Below are positions 34,509 through 43,212 of a stretch of DNA of 64,000 nt, in pieces. This stretch comes from Thioclava electrotropha (GTDB taxonomy: Bacteria > Pseudomonadota > Alphaproteobacteria > Rhodobacterales > Rhodobacteraceae), in NCBI RefSeq assembly GCF_002085925.2, contig NZ_CP053563.1:62001-126000 (forward strand), written 5' to 3'. A program made the translations under genes and the position numbers. Position 1 is the stretch's first letter. The number at the start of each line of letters is the position of its first letter. The notes beneath the pieces are model-generated. The model saw nothing but the letters and a program-made list of their open reading frames with translations, ran no database searches and was not told the DNA's origin.

Positions 34509-35320
34509 AGCGTATATTTCTTTGGTGGGGCGAGCGCGCGCTGCTCCTTTTGGTCTCGTGTATTGTGCTGTTTCCAATCCTTTGGATGTTCCTGACCGCG
34601 TTTAAACGGCCGAGGGACGCCTATTCGATCTCTCTCCACTTCAAGCCGACGCTGTCGAATTTCGTCACGGTGTTCTCGGATCCCTGGAACCTCGGAGAAA
34701 TGGTGGTCAACTCGGTGACGGTCGCGGCAACGACTGTCTTGATCGCTGTACCCTGCGCGGCGCTTGCAGCATATTCGTTTTCCCGCTTCAGGGTGCGGGG
34801 TCGCAAGTTTCTCTTCTTTCTGATCCTGTCGACCCAATTCATTCCGGCCGTCGTTATCATTCTGCCCTTCTTTTTGATGTTTCGCACGCTCGGGCTTCTG
34901 GACACCCGCATTGCTCTGATCGTTGTCAACCTCGCGATTGTTACGCCCTTCGTCATCTGGATGCTCAAGGGGTTCATCGACGCGATCCCTACAGATAGCG
35001 AGGAGGCCGCACTGATTGACGGAGCCTCGCGGTTTCGTGTGATACGCGACATCGTGTTGCCAATGGCGGCACCGGGCGTACTGACCGCGACGATTTTCTG
35101 CTTCATTCTAACCTGGAACGAATTCCTTTTCGCTCTGATCCTGACACGTCGCAATGCTGTGACGTTGCCAGTAGGGCTTGTAAGTTTTCGTACGGAGCAG
35201 GGTGATCTTTGGAATTTGATGAGCGCTGCAGGCGTCATGATCACGGTGCCGATTTTTATCATGGCTCTTCTTATCCAGAAACACTTCACGCGCGGGATGA
35301 CCGCAGGCGCAGTCAAATAA
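34505..35320 (+). CDS. ABC sugar permease, MalG-like
   Basis: 271 residues with several membrane helices (ALLLLVSCIVLFPILWMFLT first) and the EAA loop EEAALIDGASRFRVIRDIVL. The C-terminus ends RGMTAGAVK as in many MalG relatives. Second subunit of the permease. Confidence 0.92.
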   Translation: MKRIFLWWGERALLLLVSCIVLFPILWMFLTAFKRPRDAYSISLHFKPTLSNFVTVFSDPWNLGEMVVNSVTVAATTVLIAVPCAALAAYSFSRFRVRGRKFLFFLILSTQFIPAVVIILPFFLMFRTLGLLDTRIALIVVNLAIVTPFVIWMLKGFIDAIPTDSEEAALIDGASRFRVIRDIVLPMAAPGVLTATIFCFILTWNEFLFALILTRRNAVTLPVGLVSFRTEQGDLWNLMSAAGVMITVPIFIMALLIQKHFTRGMTAGAVK

Positions 35321-35334
35321 AAAGGGGGCCACAG

Positions 35335-36387
35335 ATGGCCGAAGTAAAGCTTGTCGATGTTGAGAAAAGGTATGGCAGCTTTCTTGCTGTTCCAAAACAA
35401 AGCCTGACAATCGAGGAGGGGGAGTTCCTAGTGCTCCTCGGTCCCTCGGGCTGCGGTAAGACCACTACGATGCGTATGATCGCAGGTCTTGAAGAAATCA
35501 CAGCAGGCGATCTCATGATCGGCGGAGAGCGCGTCAATGACAAGCCGCCGAAAGATCGCGACATTGCGATGGTATTCCAAAATTATGGGCTTTATCCGCA
35601 CATGACGGTGGCCGAGAATATTGGCTATCCATTAAAACTACGTGGTTTCAACCGGCAAGCTCGAGAGGCTCGTGTCGCGGAAACTGCCGAAAAGGTGGAG
35701 CTGGGTAAACTGCTCAAGCGGCGTCCCTCGGAACTTTCAGGAGGGCAGCGTCAGCGAGTTGCCTTGGCGCGCGCTATTGTTCGAACGCCTAAATTGTTTC
35801 TGATGGATGAGCCGCTTTCGAACCTCGATGCCAAACTGCGCGTGACGATGCGCGCCGAATTGAAACATCTCCATCACGAGTTGGGCGTCACCACAGTCTA
35901 CGTTACGCATGACCAGATGGAGGCGATGACGCTGGCAAGTCGGGTTGCAGTTATGCGCAAGGGCCGGATCGTGCAGCTCGACACGCCCAAGATGATCTAC
36001 TCCGAACCTGCCAATCTGTTTGTCGCCAGCTTCATCGGTTCGCCGCCGATGAACCTTATCGACGGCGTCATCTCGCAGGGCACTTTCACGGCTCCGGGCG
36101 TTAACCTGCCTGTTTCAGCGGCTGATCGTGGCAATGTGGTCTTGGGAATCCGACCCGAAGAATTGGATCTTGTTCCAGCGGACGGGGAGGGGCCGTTTTC
36201 GGGCCTCCTATACGCGTTGGAGCTGACAGGAGAGTCAACATTGGTAACGCTGCGCGAGGGCACGACAGTCGTTTGTGCCCGCGGCGGGGCCGATTTTGAC
36301 GCACCGATCGGTACGCGTTGCGCGCTGGTCCCGAAGGCGGGTGCGCGGCTCCATCTTTTCGACAAGGACAGCGGCGAGCGAGTCTGA
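35335..36387 (+). CDS. ABC transporter ATPase, MalK/UgpC family
   Basis: 350 residues. Walker A LLGPSGCGKTTTMRMIAGLE, Q-loop VFQNYGLYPHMTVAENIGYP, signature ELSGGQRQRVALARAIVRTP, Walker B LFLMDEPLSNLDAKLR and switch histidine YVTHDQMEAMTLA are all intact. A C-terminal OB-type (TOBE) domain follows with VVLGIRPEELDL. It energises the importer formed with the three preceding genes. The start at 35335 follows AAAGGGGGCC. Confidence 0.95.
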   Translation: MAEVKLVDVEKRYGSFLAVPKQSLTIEEGEFLVLLGPSGCGKTTTMRMIAGLEEITAGDLMIGGERVNDKPPKDRDIAMVFQNYGLYPHMTVAENIGYPLKLRGFNRQAREARVAETAEKVELGKLLKRRPSELSGGQRQRVALARAIVRTPKLFLMDEPLSNLDAKLRVTMRAELKHLHHELGVTTVYVTHDQMEAMTLASRVAVMRKGRIVQLDTPKMIYSEPANLFVASFIGSPPMNLIDGVISQGTFTAPGVNLPVSAADRGNVVLGIRPEELDLVPADGEGPFSGLLYALELTGESTLVTLREGTTVVCARGGADFDAPIGTRCALVPKAGARLHLFDKDSGERV

Positions 36388-36426
36388 AGCTGAGCGCTGG
36401 ACAATTCTATACCAAGGAAGAGAACG

Positions 36427-37554
36427 ATGACGAATCTGACCCAGAAAGACGCAGATGCGCGCATAATCAAGAATTCTGATTATGTTTCTTGCACCGTGGC
36501 TTTTATCGACTGCAAGAAGCCCGGATCTCACCTAAAGGAAAACTACTCTATCATCGGTCCTGGCGTGACCTCTTCCGATGAACAGGTGGTAAACCTTCCC
36601 GAGCCGCACGGCTTCAATATCGGCGCAGCCGCTATGCCCAACGGTATCACCAACAATCTGCATATCCATTTCACCGCCGAAGTCTTCATCGTTCAGAAAG
36701 GTGAGTGGACCTTCCGTTGGGGTTCGAACGGCGAAAATGAAATTGTCGGACGTGAAGGCGATATTGTGTCAGTTCCGACATGGATCTTCCGTGGATTTAC
36801 CAATACCGGCCCCGATGACGGCTGGCTTTTCACGGCGCTTGGCGGAGATAATACTGGCGGCGTTATTTTCCACCCCGAGATCATCAATGAAGCTGCAGAT
36901 TACGGGCTCTACATCTCAAGCGATAACACGCTTATAGATACCACGCGAGGCGATACCATGCCCGATGAGAGCGGTCGTATTGCGCCAATGCCAGCCGCCG
37001 ATGTCGACCAGCTGCGCGAGGTCTCCCCCGAGGAGATGCGCAAGCGCGTAGTCACGCATGCTGATCGAGATTTTCGCCCCGCCTTTATCGACGCCAGGCT
37101 GCCAGGTTGTGGTGCTGAAATTGCTCCGGTCATTGGTTTCGGCCTGACCCAAAACCGCGAGCATATGTCACCGATTGCTAACCCGCATGGGTTCTCCATC
37201 GAATGGCTGCGTCTTGGAGTGCGCACGCATGTCAGTCGTTTCACCCTGAGTGACAAGATGGTGCTGATCGTTCGTTCCGGGAAGATTCGCTTAACTTTTA
37301 ACGAGGGAGGGGACGTTGCCGTCGATCTGGCTGAGCGTGATACCTACTCGATTCCAGCGGGCACTGTTCGTGCTATTGAGGCGCTTGGCGACGCCCCCGC
37401 CGAAGCGCTGATTGTGATCTCGGGGGACCATCGCAAGCGTCCCGAATTCGAGCCAGACGTGATTGATGCTGCGCGCGCTATGGGTTTTGCGCTTGATGCC
37501 GGTGGTTACGTCGCAAAGGCAGCTTTGCTGCCGAGCTACAAGCGAGCAAGTTGA
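36427..37554 (+). CDS. Bicupin protein, unknown enzyme
   Basis: 375 residues, two cupin-like halves. The first contains NNLHIHFTAEVFIVQKGEWT and GDIVSVPTWIFRGFTNTG, that is H-x-H, E and a later arrangement suited to bind a metal. The second (SRFTLSDKMVLIVRSGKIRL, DTYSIPAGTVRAIEALGD) lacks the histidines and may be structural. AAGGAAGAG precedes the ATG. The stop overlaps the start of the aldolase gene, so the products are made together. Bicupins include dioxygenases, isomerases and lyases, and no specific function can be given. In this operon it probably acts on the imported acid sugar or an early intermediate. Confidence 0.85.
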   Translation: MTNLTQKDADARIIKNSDYVSCTVAFIDCKKPGSHLKENYSIIGPGVTSSDEQVVNLPEPHGFNIGAAAMPNGITNNLHIHFTAEVFIVQKGEWTFRWGSNGENEIVGREGDIVSVPTWIFRGFTNTGPDDGWLFTALGGDNTGGVIFHPEIINEAADYGLYISSDNTLIDTTRGDTMPDESGRIAPMPAADVDQLREVSPEEMRKRVVTHADRDFRPAFIDARLPGCGAEIAPVIGFGLTQNREHMSPIANPHGFSIEWLRLGVRTHVSRFTLSDKMVLIVRSGKIRLTFNEGGDVAVDLAERDTYSIPAGTVRAIEALGDAPAEALIVISGDHRKRPEFEPDVIDAARAMGFALDAGGYVAKAALLPSYKRAS

Positions 37555-38342
37555 TGCGAGAAAATACAGTAAAATCTAAAATCGCCGCGGGAGAGGCTGT
37601 GATCAACGCATGGCTTTCGATCGCTTCTAGCTATTCAGCAGAAGGGATCGGGTATTCTGGGGTGGACTCAGTCACGGTTGACCTGCAGCACGGGATGCTG
37701 AGCTTCTCAGAAGCCTTGCACATGTTGCAGGCAATCTCGGCAACCCCTGCGATTCCTTTGGTGCGCGTGCCGGACCTGAATCCGGCCACGATCATGCACC
37801 TTCTCGATGCCGGTAGCTACGGTGTGATCTGCCCGATGATTTCAACGCCGGAGGAAGCTGCAGCCCTGGTCGCGGCGTGTCGTTACCCCCCGGTTGGAAC
37901 GCGGAGTTTTGGGCCCTCACGAGGATTGCTGTATGGAGGACAGGATTACGTTTCTCACGCCGATAATACCGTGATGGCGATCCCGATGATCGAGACTGCA
38001 GAAGCGGTCGAACGGATCGATCAAATACTCGAGGTTGACGGGATCGATATGATTTATCTCGGCCCGAACGATCTGGCCTACTCTTTGGATGGCCATGTCG
38101 GCTTCCCGCGCCCCAACTCTGAACTTGCCATTGAACGGGTGGTGAAAAGTGCGACGCGCAAGGGTATTCCTGTCGGGATATTCTGCGCCGATGCGCAAGA
38201 GGCCTGTAGGCGACGCGAACAAGGATGTGCGCTGGTGACGCCCGGAAATGATTTTAGTCATCTCGTTCGGAGCATGAAAAATGCAGTAGCCACCATCGGG
38301 GACGATACCTCTGCTGTCAGCAAGGTAAACCATGGCTACTGA
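37554..38342 (+). CDS. HpcH/HpaI-family aldolase
   Basis: 262 residues from the ATG at 37554, overlapping the bicupin stop. The TIM-barrel motifs are DSVTVDLQHGMLSFSEALHM, LVRVPDLNPATIMHLLDAGS, and the metal ligands in MAIPMIETAEAVE and YLGPNDLAYSL. The GTRSFGPSR loop is also typical. The family performs retro-aldol cleavage of 2-oxo acids such as 2-dehydro-3-deoxyglucarate, giving pyruvate and an aldehyde. It overlaps the hydrolase gene by 11 bases. Its substrate in this operon is unknown; a retro-aldol route could run parallel to the otn route. Confidence 0.9.
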   Translation: MRENTVKSKIAAGEAVINAWLSIASSYSAEGIGYSGVDSVTVDLQHGMLSFSEALHMLQAISATPAIPLVRVPDLNPATIMHLLDAGSYGVICPMISTPEEAAALVAACRYPPVGTRSFGPSRGLLYGGQDYVSHADNTVMAIPMIETAEAVERIDQILEVDGIDMIYLGPNDLAYSLDGHVGFPRPNSELAIERVVKSATRKGIPVGIFCADAQEACRRREQGCALVTPGNDFSHLVRSMKNAVATIGDDTSAVSKVNHGY

Positions 38343-39045
38343 GCTGGCATCCGAGCGGCGTTGGGTACTCCTGCCGGGCACGCTTTGCTCTGGGGAGGTC
38401 TTCGCGCCGTTCCTACACGCCCTTGGTGTCCCCGATACCCTCCGACATACCGTCGCTTTGCGGCATGCCGGCATTGATGACTATCTGCCAGACCTAAAAG
38501 CGGCCTGTGTGCCTGGCGCGATCCTTTGCGGATTTTCACTCGGGGCGATTGTTGCGGCGCATTTGGCTGATAGGCTCCCAGTAAGCGAAGTAATCTTATT
38601 CGCGCTCAACCCTCATGCTGATCCGCCCGAGAAACGACCTGAACGGTTGGCCCTCGCACGTGACGTGGTTGCAATGGGCGGTGCTGCTGCATTGGCACCA
38701 CGTCTCTCAGAGTTTGCGGGCAAGAACTCTGTTCAAGCCCGAACTACGCTTTTGTCAATGGCCGACCAGACTGCGGGCGATATAGCAGCGCAGACTGAAT
38801 TGGCGTCGAGCCGTCCGGGGGCCTTGGGCAGCCTTTCGCGCACACTGGTACCGGTAACGTTTTTAACCGGGACGTGTGATACGATGACGCCGCTCGATCT
38901 CGCGCAGAAAGCAGCGCGAGCTGCGCCGAAAAGTCGCGTCATCGCATTGCACGGTCTTGGTCATTTCGCGCTACTGGAAGACCCCGATAGATGCAGCCGG
39001 GCTATGACTCAGCCTGATGACGAAGACGGGGCAAATATCCTATGA
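38332..39045 (+). CDS. Alpha/beta-hydrolase
   Basis: 237 residues. The fold is recognised by VLLPGTLCSGEVFAPFLHAL (oxyanion region), the nucleophile elbow CGFSLGAIVAAHLAD, the acid region FLTGTCDTMTPLDLAQKA and the histidine in HGLGHFALLEDPDR. All three catalytic residues are in place. In a sugar-acid operon it might open a lactone or cleave an ester, which is inference. It overlaps the aldolase gene and is followed 61 bases later by otnK. Confidence 0.88.
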   Translation: MATELASERRWVLLPGTLCSGEVFAPFLHALGVPDTLRHTVALRHAGIDDYLPDLKAACVPGAILCGFSLGAIVAAHLADRLPVSEVILFALNPHADPPEKRPERLALARDVVAMGGAAALAPRLSEFAGKNSVQARTTLLSMADQTAGDIAAQTELASSRPGALGSLSRTLVPVTFLTGTCDTMTPLDLAQKAARAAPKSRVIALHGLGHFALLEDPDRCSRAMTQPDDEDGANIL

Positions 39046-39106
39046 GCGCGAACGTTTCGCGCGAGCACGTCAGCTGTGCATGGCAGTTTTGAAAGGGCAA
39101 TAGATT

Positions 39107-40375
39107 ATGACGGTTCTAGGCTGTATCGCGGATGACTTCACCGGAGCGACGGATCTCGCCGCGCTGCTCGCGCGCAGTGGTGTGCCGGTTTCGCTGCGTA
39201 TTGGAGTGCCCAAAGAGCCGCCCGCGGCAACGGATATGGTCGAAGTGGTGGCGCTCAAAACGCGAACCGCGCCAGTCGAGGATGCGGTGGCGCAAGCTCG
39301 TGCTGCATTGCATTGGCTCCAAGAGGCAGGTGCGCAACGTTTTTTCTGGAAATACTGCTCGACATTCGACAGCACAGAAGCCGGAAACATAGGCCCGGTG
39401 GCTGAAGCGTTAATGCGCGATCTGAATACCGATCAAACGATTTACTGTCCTGCCTTTCCAGAAAACGGCCGTACGATCTTTATGGGCAATCTATTCGTGG
39501 GGCAGCAGCCTTTAGCGGAAAGCCCGATGAAGGACCATCCGCTGACTCCGATGCGCGACAGCAATCTTCTCCGTTTACTTGGCCCCCAGGTAACGCAGCC
39601 GGTCGGTCTGGTGGACCGATTGAGCGTGGCGCGGGGAGCAGAGGTGATACGTTCCGAATTAGCGGCGTTCAAGGCCTCGGGCACGACACATATAGTGATT
39701 GATGCCGTAGCCGAATCTGATCTGGAAGCGATCGCGACGGCCTGTCGGGAAATGCCCCTTCTTACGGGGGCAAGCTCGGTGGCGATGCCGCTACCGAAGT
39801 TGCTAATGGCAGATCAGATTTTGCCGCGTGAGGCGGTCAGAATCGGGCCTCTTTTGGTCCCGCCCGAAACAGTGGTGTTGTCAGGTAGTTGCTCGGCAAT
39901 GACACAAAAGCAGGTGCTACACTACTTGGCGACAGGGGCAGCTGGCTTCTGCCTTGATCCGCTGGAACTGGCTGCCACTGGGGCCGAACCGGTCCTGAAC
40001 TGGTTGATGGCACAGGATCTTGCCGCGGCACCGTTGGTCTATGCCACTTCCGAGCCGGCAAAAGTTAAGGCGGTTCAGGACCGGCTGGGTGTCGCAAAAG
40101 CGGGTCGCATTGTTGAAGAAACTCTTGCTGCCTGCGCGTGCGCTGCGCGTGATGCGGGCGCACGGCGGATCATCGTAGCGGGGGGCGAGACTTCTGGAGC
40201 GGTAACCAATGCTCTTGGGCTCGATCGGCTTCATATCGGGGCTGAGATCTCTGCTGGAGTGCCATGGACATACGGTCAATCAGATGGCTTTCAGATAGCG
40301 CTCGCGCTGAAATCCGGTAATTTTGGAACCGAGGCATTTTTTTCGGAGGCCCAAAGGAGGTTGGAAACAGCATGA
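39107..40375 (+). CDS. otnK: 3-oxo-tetronate kinase (four-carbon acid sugar kinase)
   Basis: 422 residues of the DUF1537/OtnK family. The N-domain starts MTVLGCIADDFTGATDLAAL (A-D-D-x-T-G-A binds the acid sugar). The C-domain has RRIIVAGGETSGAVTNALGL (G-G-E-T-S binds ATP). The enzyme phosphorylates 3-oxo-tetronate at O4. Length is normal. AAAGGG lies before the ATG. It overlaps otnC by four bases, giving the typical otnK-otnC-otnI order. Confidence 0.92.
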   Translation: MTVLGCIADDFTGATDLAALLARSGVPVSLRIGVPKEPPAATDMVEVVALKTRTAPVEDAVAQARAALHWLQEAGAQRFFWKYCSTFDSTEAGNIGPVAEALMRDLNTDQTIYCPAFPENGRTIFMGNLFVGQQPLAESPMKDHPLTPMRDSNLLRLLGPQVTQPVGLVDRLSVARGAEVIRSELAAFKASGTTHIVIDAVAESDLEAIATACREMPLLTGASSVAMPLPKLLMADQILPREAVRIGPLLVPPETVVLSGSCSAMTQKQVLHYLATGAAGFCLDPLELAATGAEPVLNWLMAQDLAAAPLVYATSEPAKVKAVQDRLGVAKAGRIVEETLAACACAARDAGARRIIVAGGETSGAVTNALGLDRLHIGAEISAGVPWTYGQSDGFQIALALKSGNFGTEAFFSEAQRRLETA

Positions 40376-41022
40376 GCGCGCAAACGCGGCTTCGCGAAAA
40401 AATTTGTCTGCTTGCCAAATCAATGTTCGATCGTGGGCTGACTGGTGGTAGTACGGGCAATATATCAGCGCGTACAGACGATGGTGGGTTGTTGGTTAGT
40501 CCTACTGGCACGAGTTTTGGCCGCCTTGACCCCGTGCGGCTGAGCCTGTTTGACGCTCAGGGCAGGTTGATTGACGGTGACGCACCCACAAAAGAGATGC
40601 CGTTGCATAGTGCTTTTTACGAAACACGCTCTAATGCGGGTGCGGTGGTACACCTTCATTCGTGCCATGCGGTTGCTTTGTCGATGCTCCCGTGCGCGGA
40701 CCCCGATAATTTCCTGCCTCCGCTCACCCCTTACGCGATCATGAAACTGGGAAAGGTGACGTTGTTGCCCTACTTCATGCCGGGCGATGCCGCGATGGGT
40801 AGGGCGGTTCGGGGACTTGCCGGCAAACGATCGGCGGTAATGCTGGCCAATCATGGGCCGGTCGTTGCGGGCAAGGATGTCGAGGCTGCCTGCAATGCAA
40901 TCGAGGAGCTAGAGGATACCGCGCGTCTGAGTTTGATGACGAGGGGCTTGGCGCCGCGCGGTCTAGATGCGGGCCAGATTCAGAAGCTAGTCAAAACCTT
41001 CAATGTTGAGTGGGATGCATGA
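40372..41022 (+). CDS. otnC: 3-oxo-tetronate 4-phosphate decarboxylase (class II aldolase fold)
   Basis: 216 residues. The class II aldolase/adducin motifs are GLTGGSTGNISARTDDGGLL, KEMPLHSAFYETRSNAGAVV with the zinc ligands in HLHSCHAVALSML, and VMLANHGPVVAGKDVEAAC. In the known pathway the product is dihydroxyacetone phosphate, which enters central metabolism. Start and stop overlap the neighbouring genes. Confidence 0.9.
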   Translation: MSAQTRLREKICLLAKSMFDRGLTGGSTGNISARTDDGGLLVSPTGTSFGRLDPVRLSLFDAQGRLIDGDAPTKEMPLHSAFYETRSNAGAVVHLHSCHAVALSMLPCADPDNFLPPLTPYAIMKLGKVTLLPYFMPGDAAMGRAVRGLAGKRSAVMLANHGPVVAGKDVEAACNAIEELEDTARLSLMTRGLAPRGLDAGQIQKLVKTFNVEWDA

Positions 41023-41783
41023 AATTCTCAGCCAATCTTGGATTTCTGTGGGCGGACAAACCTTTGCCCGACGCGATACGCGCCGCGAGTGTCGCAGGTT
41101 TCGACGCGGTCGAATGTCACTGGCCTTACAACGTCGCTTCTGAAGAAGTCCGGTCCGCGCTTGACGAGACGGAATTGAAAATGCTCGGGATCAATACCGC
41201 GCGTGGAAATGTTGCCGCGGGCGATAACGGACTTTGTGCGCTTCCCGGTCGTGAAGATGAGGCAAAGGCTAGCATTGACGAGGCCATCACCTACGCGCGC
41301 GAGATTGGAGCCTCCAACGTGCATGTCATGGCTGGGTTCTCAAGTGGTCCCACCGCGCATGCAACGTTTGTAGAGGCGCTCCGCCACGCCTGCGCCGCCG
41401 CTGCGCCAAGCAATATCACCATTTTGATAGAGCCGCTTAACGGTTATGACGCGCCCGGTTATTTCCTGAAGACGACTGACCAGGCTCTAGAAATCATTCG
41501 GCAAGTTGGTGAGCGAAACCTGAAATTAATGTTCGATTGCTATCATGTGCAGTTAACTGAGGGAGATCTGACTCATCGGCTTATGGCATTGCAAGGTGAC
41601 ATTGGGCATATCCAATTTGCCTCTGTTCCCGACCGCGGCGCGCCCGATCATGGCGAGGTCGATTACCGTCATGTTTTCGAGCTGATTTCCAAGCTGGGGT
41701 ATCACGCGGCCCTCGGGGCAGAATACAAACCTGTGGGCGAGACCGGCGAGACTCTTGGTTGGATGCGTAAGTTTCTGGGCTAA
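41019..41783 (+). CDS. otnI: 2-oxo-tetronate isomerase (Hyi/OtnI family)
   Basis: 254 residues from the ATG at 41019, overlapping the otnC stop. The xylose-isomerase-like TIM barrel has MKFSANLGFLWADKPLPDAI, FDAVECHWPY, ILIEPLNGYDAPGYFL, LKLMFDCYHVQ and HIQFASVPDRGAPDHGEVDY. It would interconvert 2-oxo- and 3-oxo-tetronate, feeding OtnK. It is the last gene of the operon. No dehydrogenase that forms 2-oxo-tetronate is present in the window. Confidence 0.9.
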   Translation: MKFSANLGFLWADKPLPDAIRAASVAGFDAVECHWPYNVASEEVRSALDETELKMLGINTARGNVAAGDNGLCALPGREDEAKASIDEAITYAREIGASNVHVMAGFSSGPTAHATFVEALRHACAAAAPSNITILIEPLNGYDAPGYFLKTTDQALEIIRQVGERNLKLMFDCYHVQLTEGDLTHRLMALQGDIGHIQFASVPDRGAPDHGEVDYRHVFELISKLGYHAALGAEYKPVGETGETLGWMRKFLG

Positions 41784-41836
41784 GGGCAAAAACCTGCAAG
41801 CTCAACACAGTCGACCCTTCTTGATGGCTGCCCGCT

Positions 41837-41932
41837 ATCCTAAGCGCCATCGTGGCTGGGAATATGTACAGGGTCGAAGAGCTTCTGCCATTGAACTACA
41901 TGAGCTATGCCCGAAAGTTGGTGACGGCCTGA
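41837..41932 (+). pseudogene. Probable IS66 tnpC 3'-terminal remnant
   Basis: A short frame reads ILSAIVAGNMYRVEELLPLN then YMSYARKLVTA and a stop. It resembles the last residues of IS66 transposases (I-x-x-G-x-x-x-R-I-x-E-L-L-P-W-N). Nothing upstream of it is IS66-like. Confidence 0.45.
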
Positions 41933-42200
41933 TCAGGCGGCGTCTTGAAGTTGCTTGATCCCGTCCTTGAAGGCAATGCCCTGGACGATCTCGGGCAGTC
42001 GATTGGCCCCGTCCAGCTTTCGCCATTTCGCCTGCGCCGACATCATCAGCCTGAAGGCCATGGCAAGCCCAGTTTTCCGGCTCAGGCATCCCTTGGTCTT
42101 GCCGGTGCGGTGCCGGACGGTGGCGAAGGTGCTTTCGATAGGGTTTGAGGTGCGAACGTGTTTCCAGACCTTATGATTGTGAACAGGCATGCAATTTTGA
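41933..42200 (-). pseudogene. IS256-family transposase C-terminal fragment
   Basis: The minus strand encodes KVWKHVRTSNPIESTFATVR, HRTGKTKGCLSRKTGLAMAF and ANRLPEIVQGIAFKDGIKQL, the conserved end of IS256/Mutator-type transposases (T-N-x-I-E-S with the last catalytic E). The rest is missing, cut near the IS21 boundary. Confidence 0.8.
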
Positions 42201-42465
42201 CCCCGTAGCGGGGTAATAGGCATCCAAAAATGCCCCCCCTTTTGCGCACACCGACGCATCCGGTCGGTCATTCCGACAACATCCGGTCAGGTGTTCCGGA
42301 TATCCGGTCACCGCGAGACGTCGCCACTGAGCGTGCTTTCTTGATGTCGCCTCTGTTTGATGCGGTCAAGCTTTTCGAGGCTCGCGATAGGGGAGCCGCG
42401 CGCGGCGCCGTGCGCGCCCCACGACGCTGGCGCGGCGTCGCGCGTGGCGGTGACGCTGTCGCGCG

Positions 42466-43197
42466 TCATGTTTCGTTCTTTCGCATTGAGGGGCCGTCCA
42501 AGGGCAGCCTGTGAGCGTTGTGGACGATGCGGTCGAGGATTGCATCGGCGAAGGTCGGCTCGCCGATGACGTCGTGCCAGGCGTCGACGGGCAGTTGGCT
42601 GGTGATGATGATCGATCCGTTCTGGTAGCGGTCCTCGACGATTTCCATCAGGTCCCGGCGCTGCGATGTTGTCAGCCGTTCGGGCCCCCAGTCGTCCAGG
42701 ATGAGCAGGTCGGTGCGAATGATCTGGCGGAACAAGCGGGGAAACCGCCCGTCACCATGGGCGAGTTCGAGATCGGCGAACAGGCGCGACAAGCGGTGAT
42801 AGAGGACGGTGCGACCGTCGCGGCAGGCCTTCTGTCCGAGCGCGCAGGCCAGCCAGGTCTTTCCGACACCGCAGGGGCCGGTGATGATCAGATTTTGCCG
42901 CTTTCCGATCCAGTCGCCGTGCGCGAGCTGGCGGAACAGGTCCCGGTCGAGTTGCCGCGGGGCGCGGTAATTGACGTCCTCGATGGCGGCGCCACCATGG
43001 CGCAACTTGGCCGCGCGCATCCGGCTCTGGTAGCGCTTCGTGCTGCGGTTCGCGGCCTCGCGGTCGATCAGAAGGCCCAGCCATTCGGCATGGCTGAGCT
43101 CGGTGGCATCGTCTTGCCGCTGCAACTCGGCGAAGGCCTCCGCCATGCCATCGAGCTTGAGGGCACGCAGGTGGTTCAGGGTGGGATGGTCGAGCAT
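42466..43197 (-). CDS. istB: IS21-family helper ATPase IstB
   Basis: 243 residues with Walker A IITGPCGVGKTWLACALGQK and Walker B LLILDDWGPERLTTSQ. It follows istA by 15 bases. Confidence 0.92.
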   Translation of the reverse strand: MLDHPTLNHLRALKLDGMAEAFAELQRQDDATELSHAEWLGLLIDREAANRSTKRYQSRMRAAKLRHGGAAIEDVNYRAPRQLDRDLFRQLAHGDWIGKRQNLIITGPCGVGKTWLACALGQKACRDGRTVLYHRLSRLFADLELAHGDGRFPRLFRQIIRTDLLILDDWGPERLTTSQRRDLMEIVEDRYQNGSIIITSQLPVDAWHDVIGEPTFADAILDRIVHNAHRLPLDGPSMRKNET

Positions 43198-43212
43198 TCG
43201 GATGTCTCCTTC

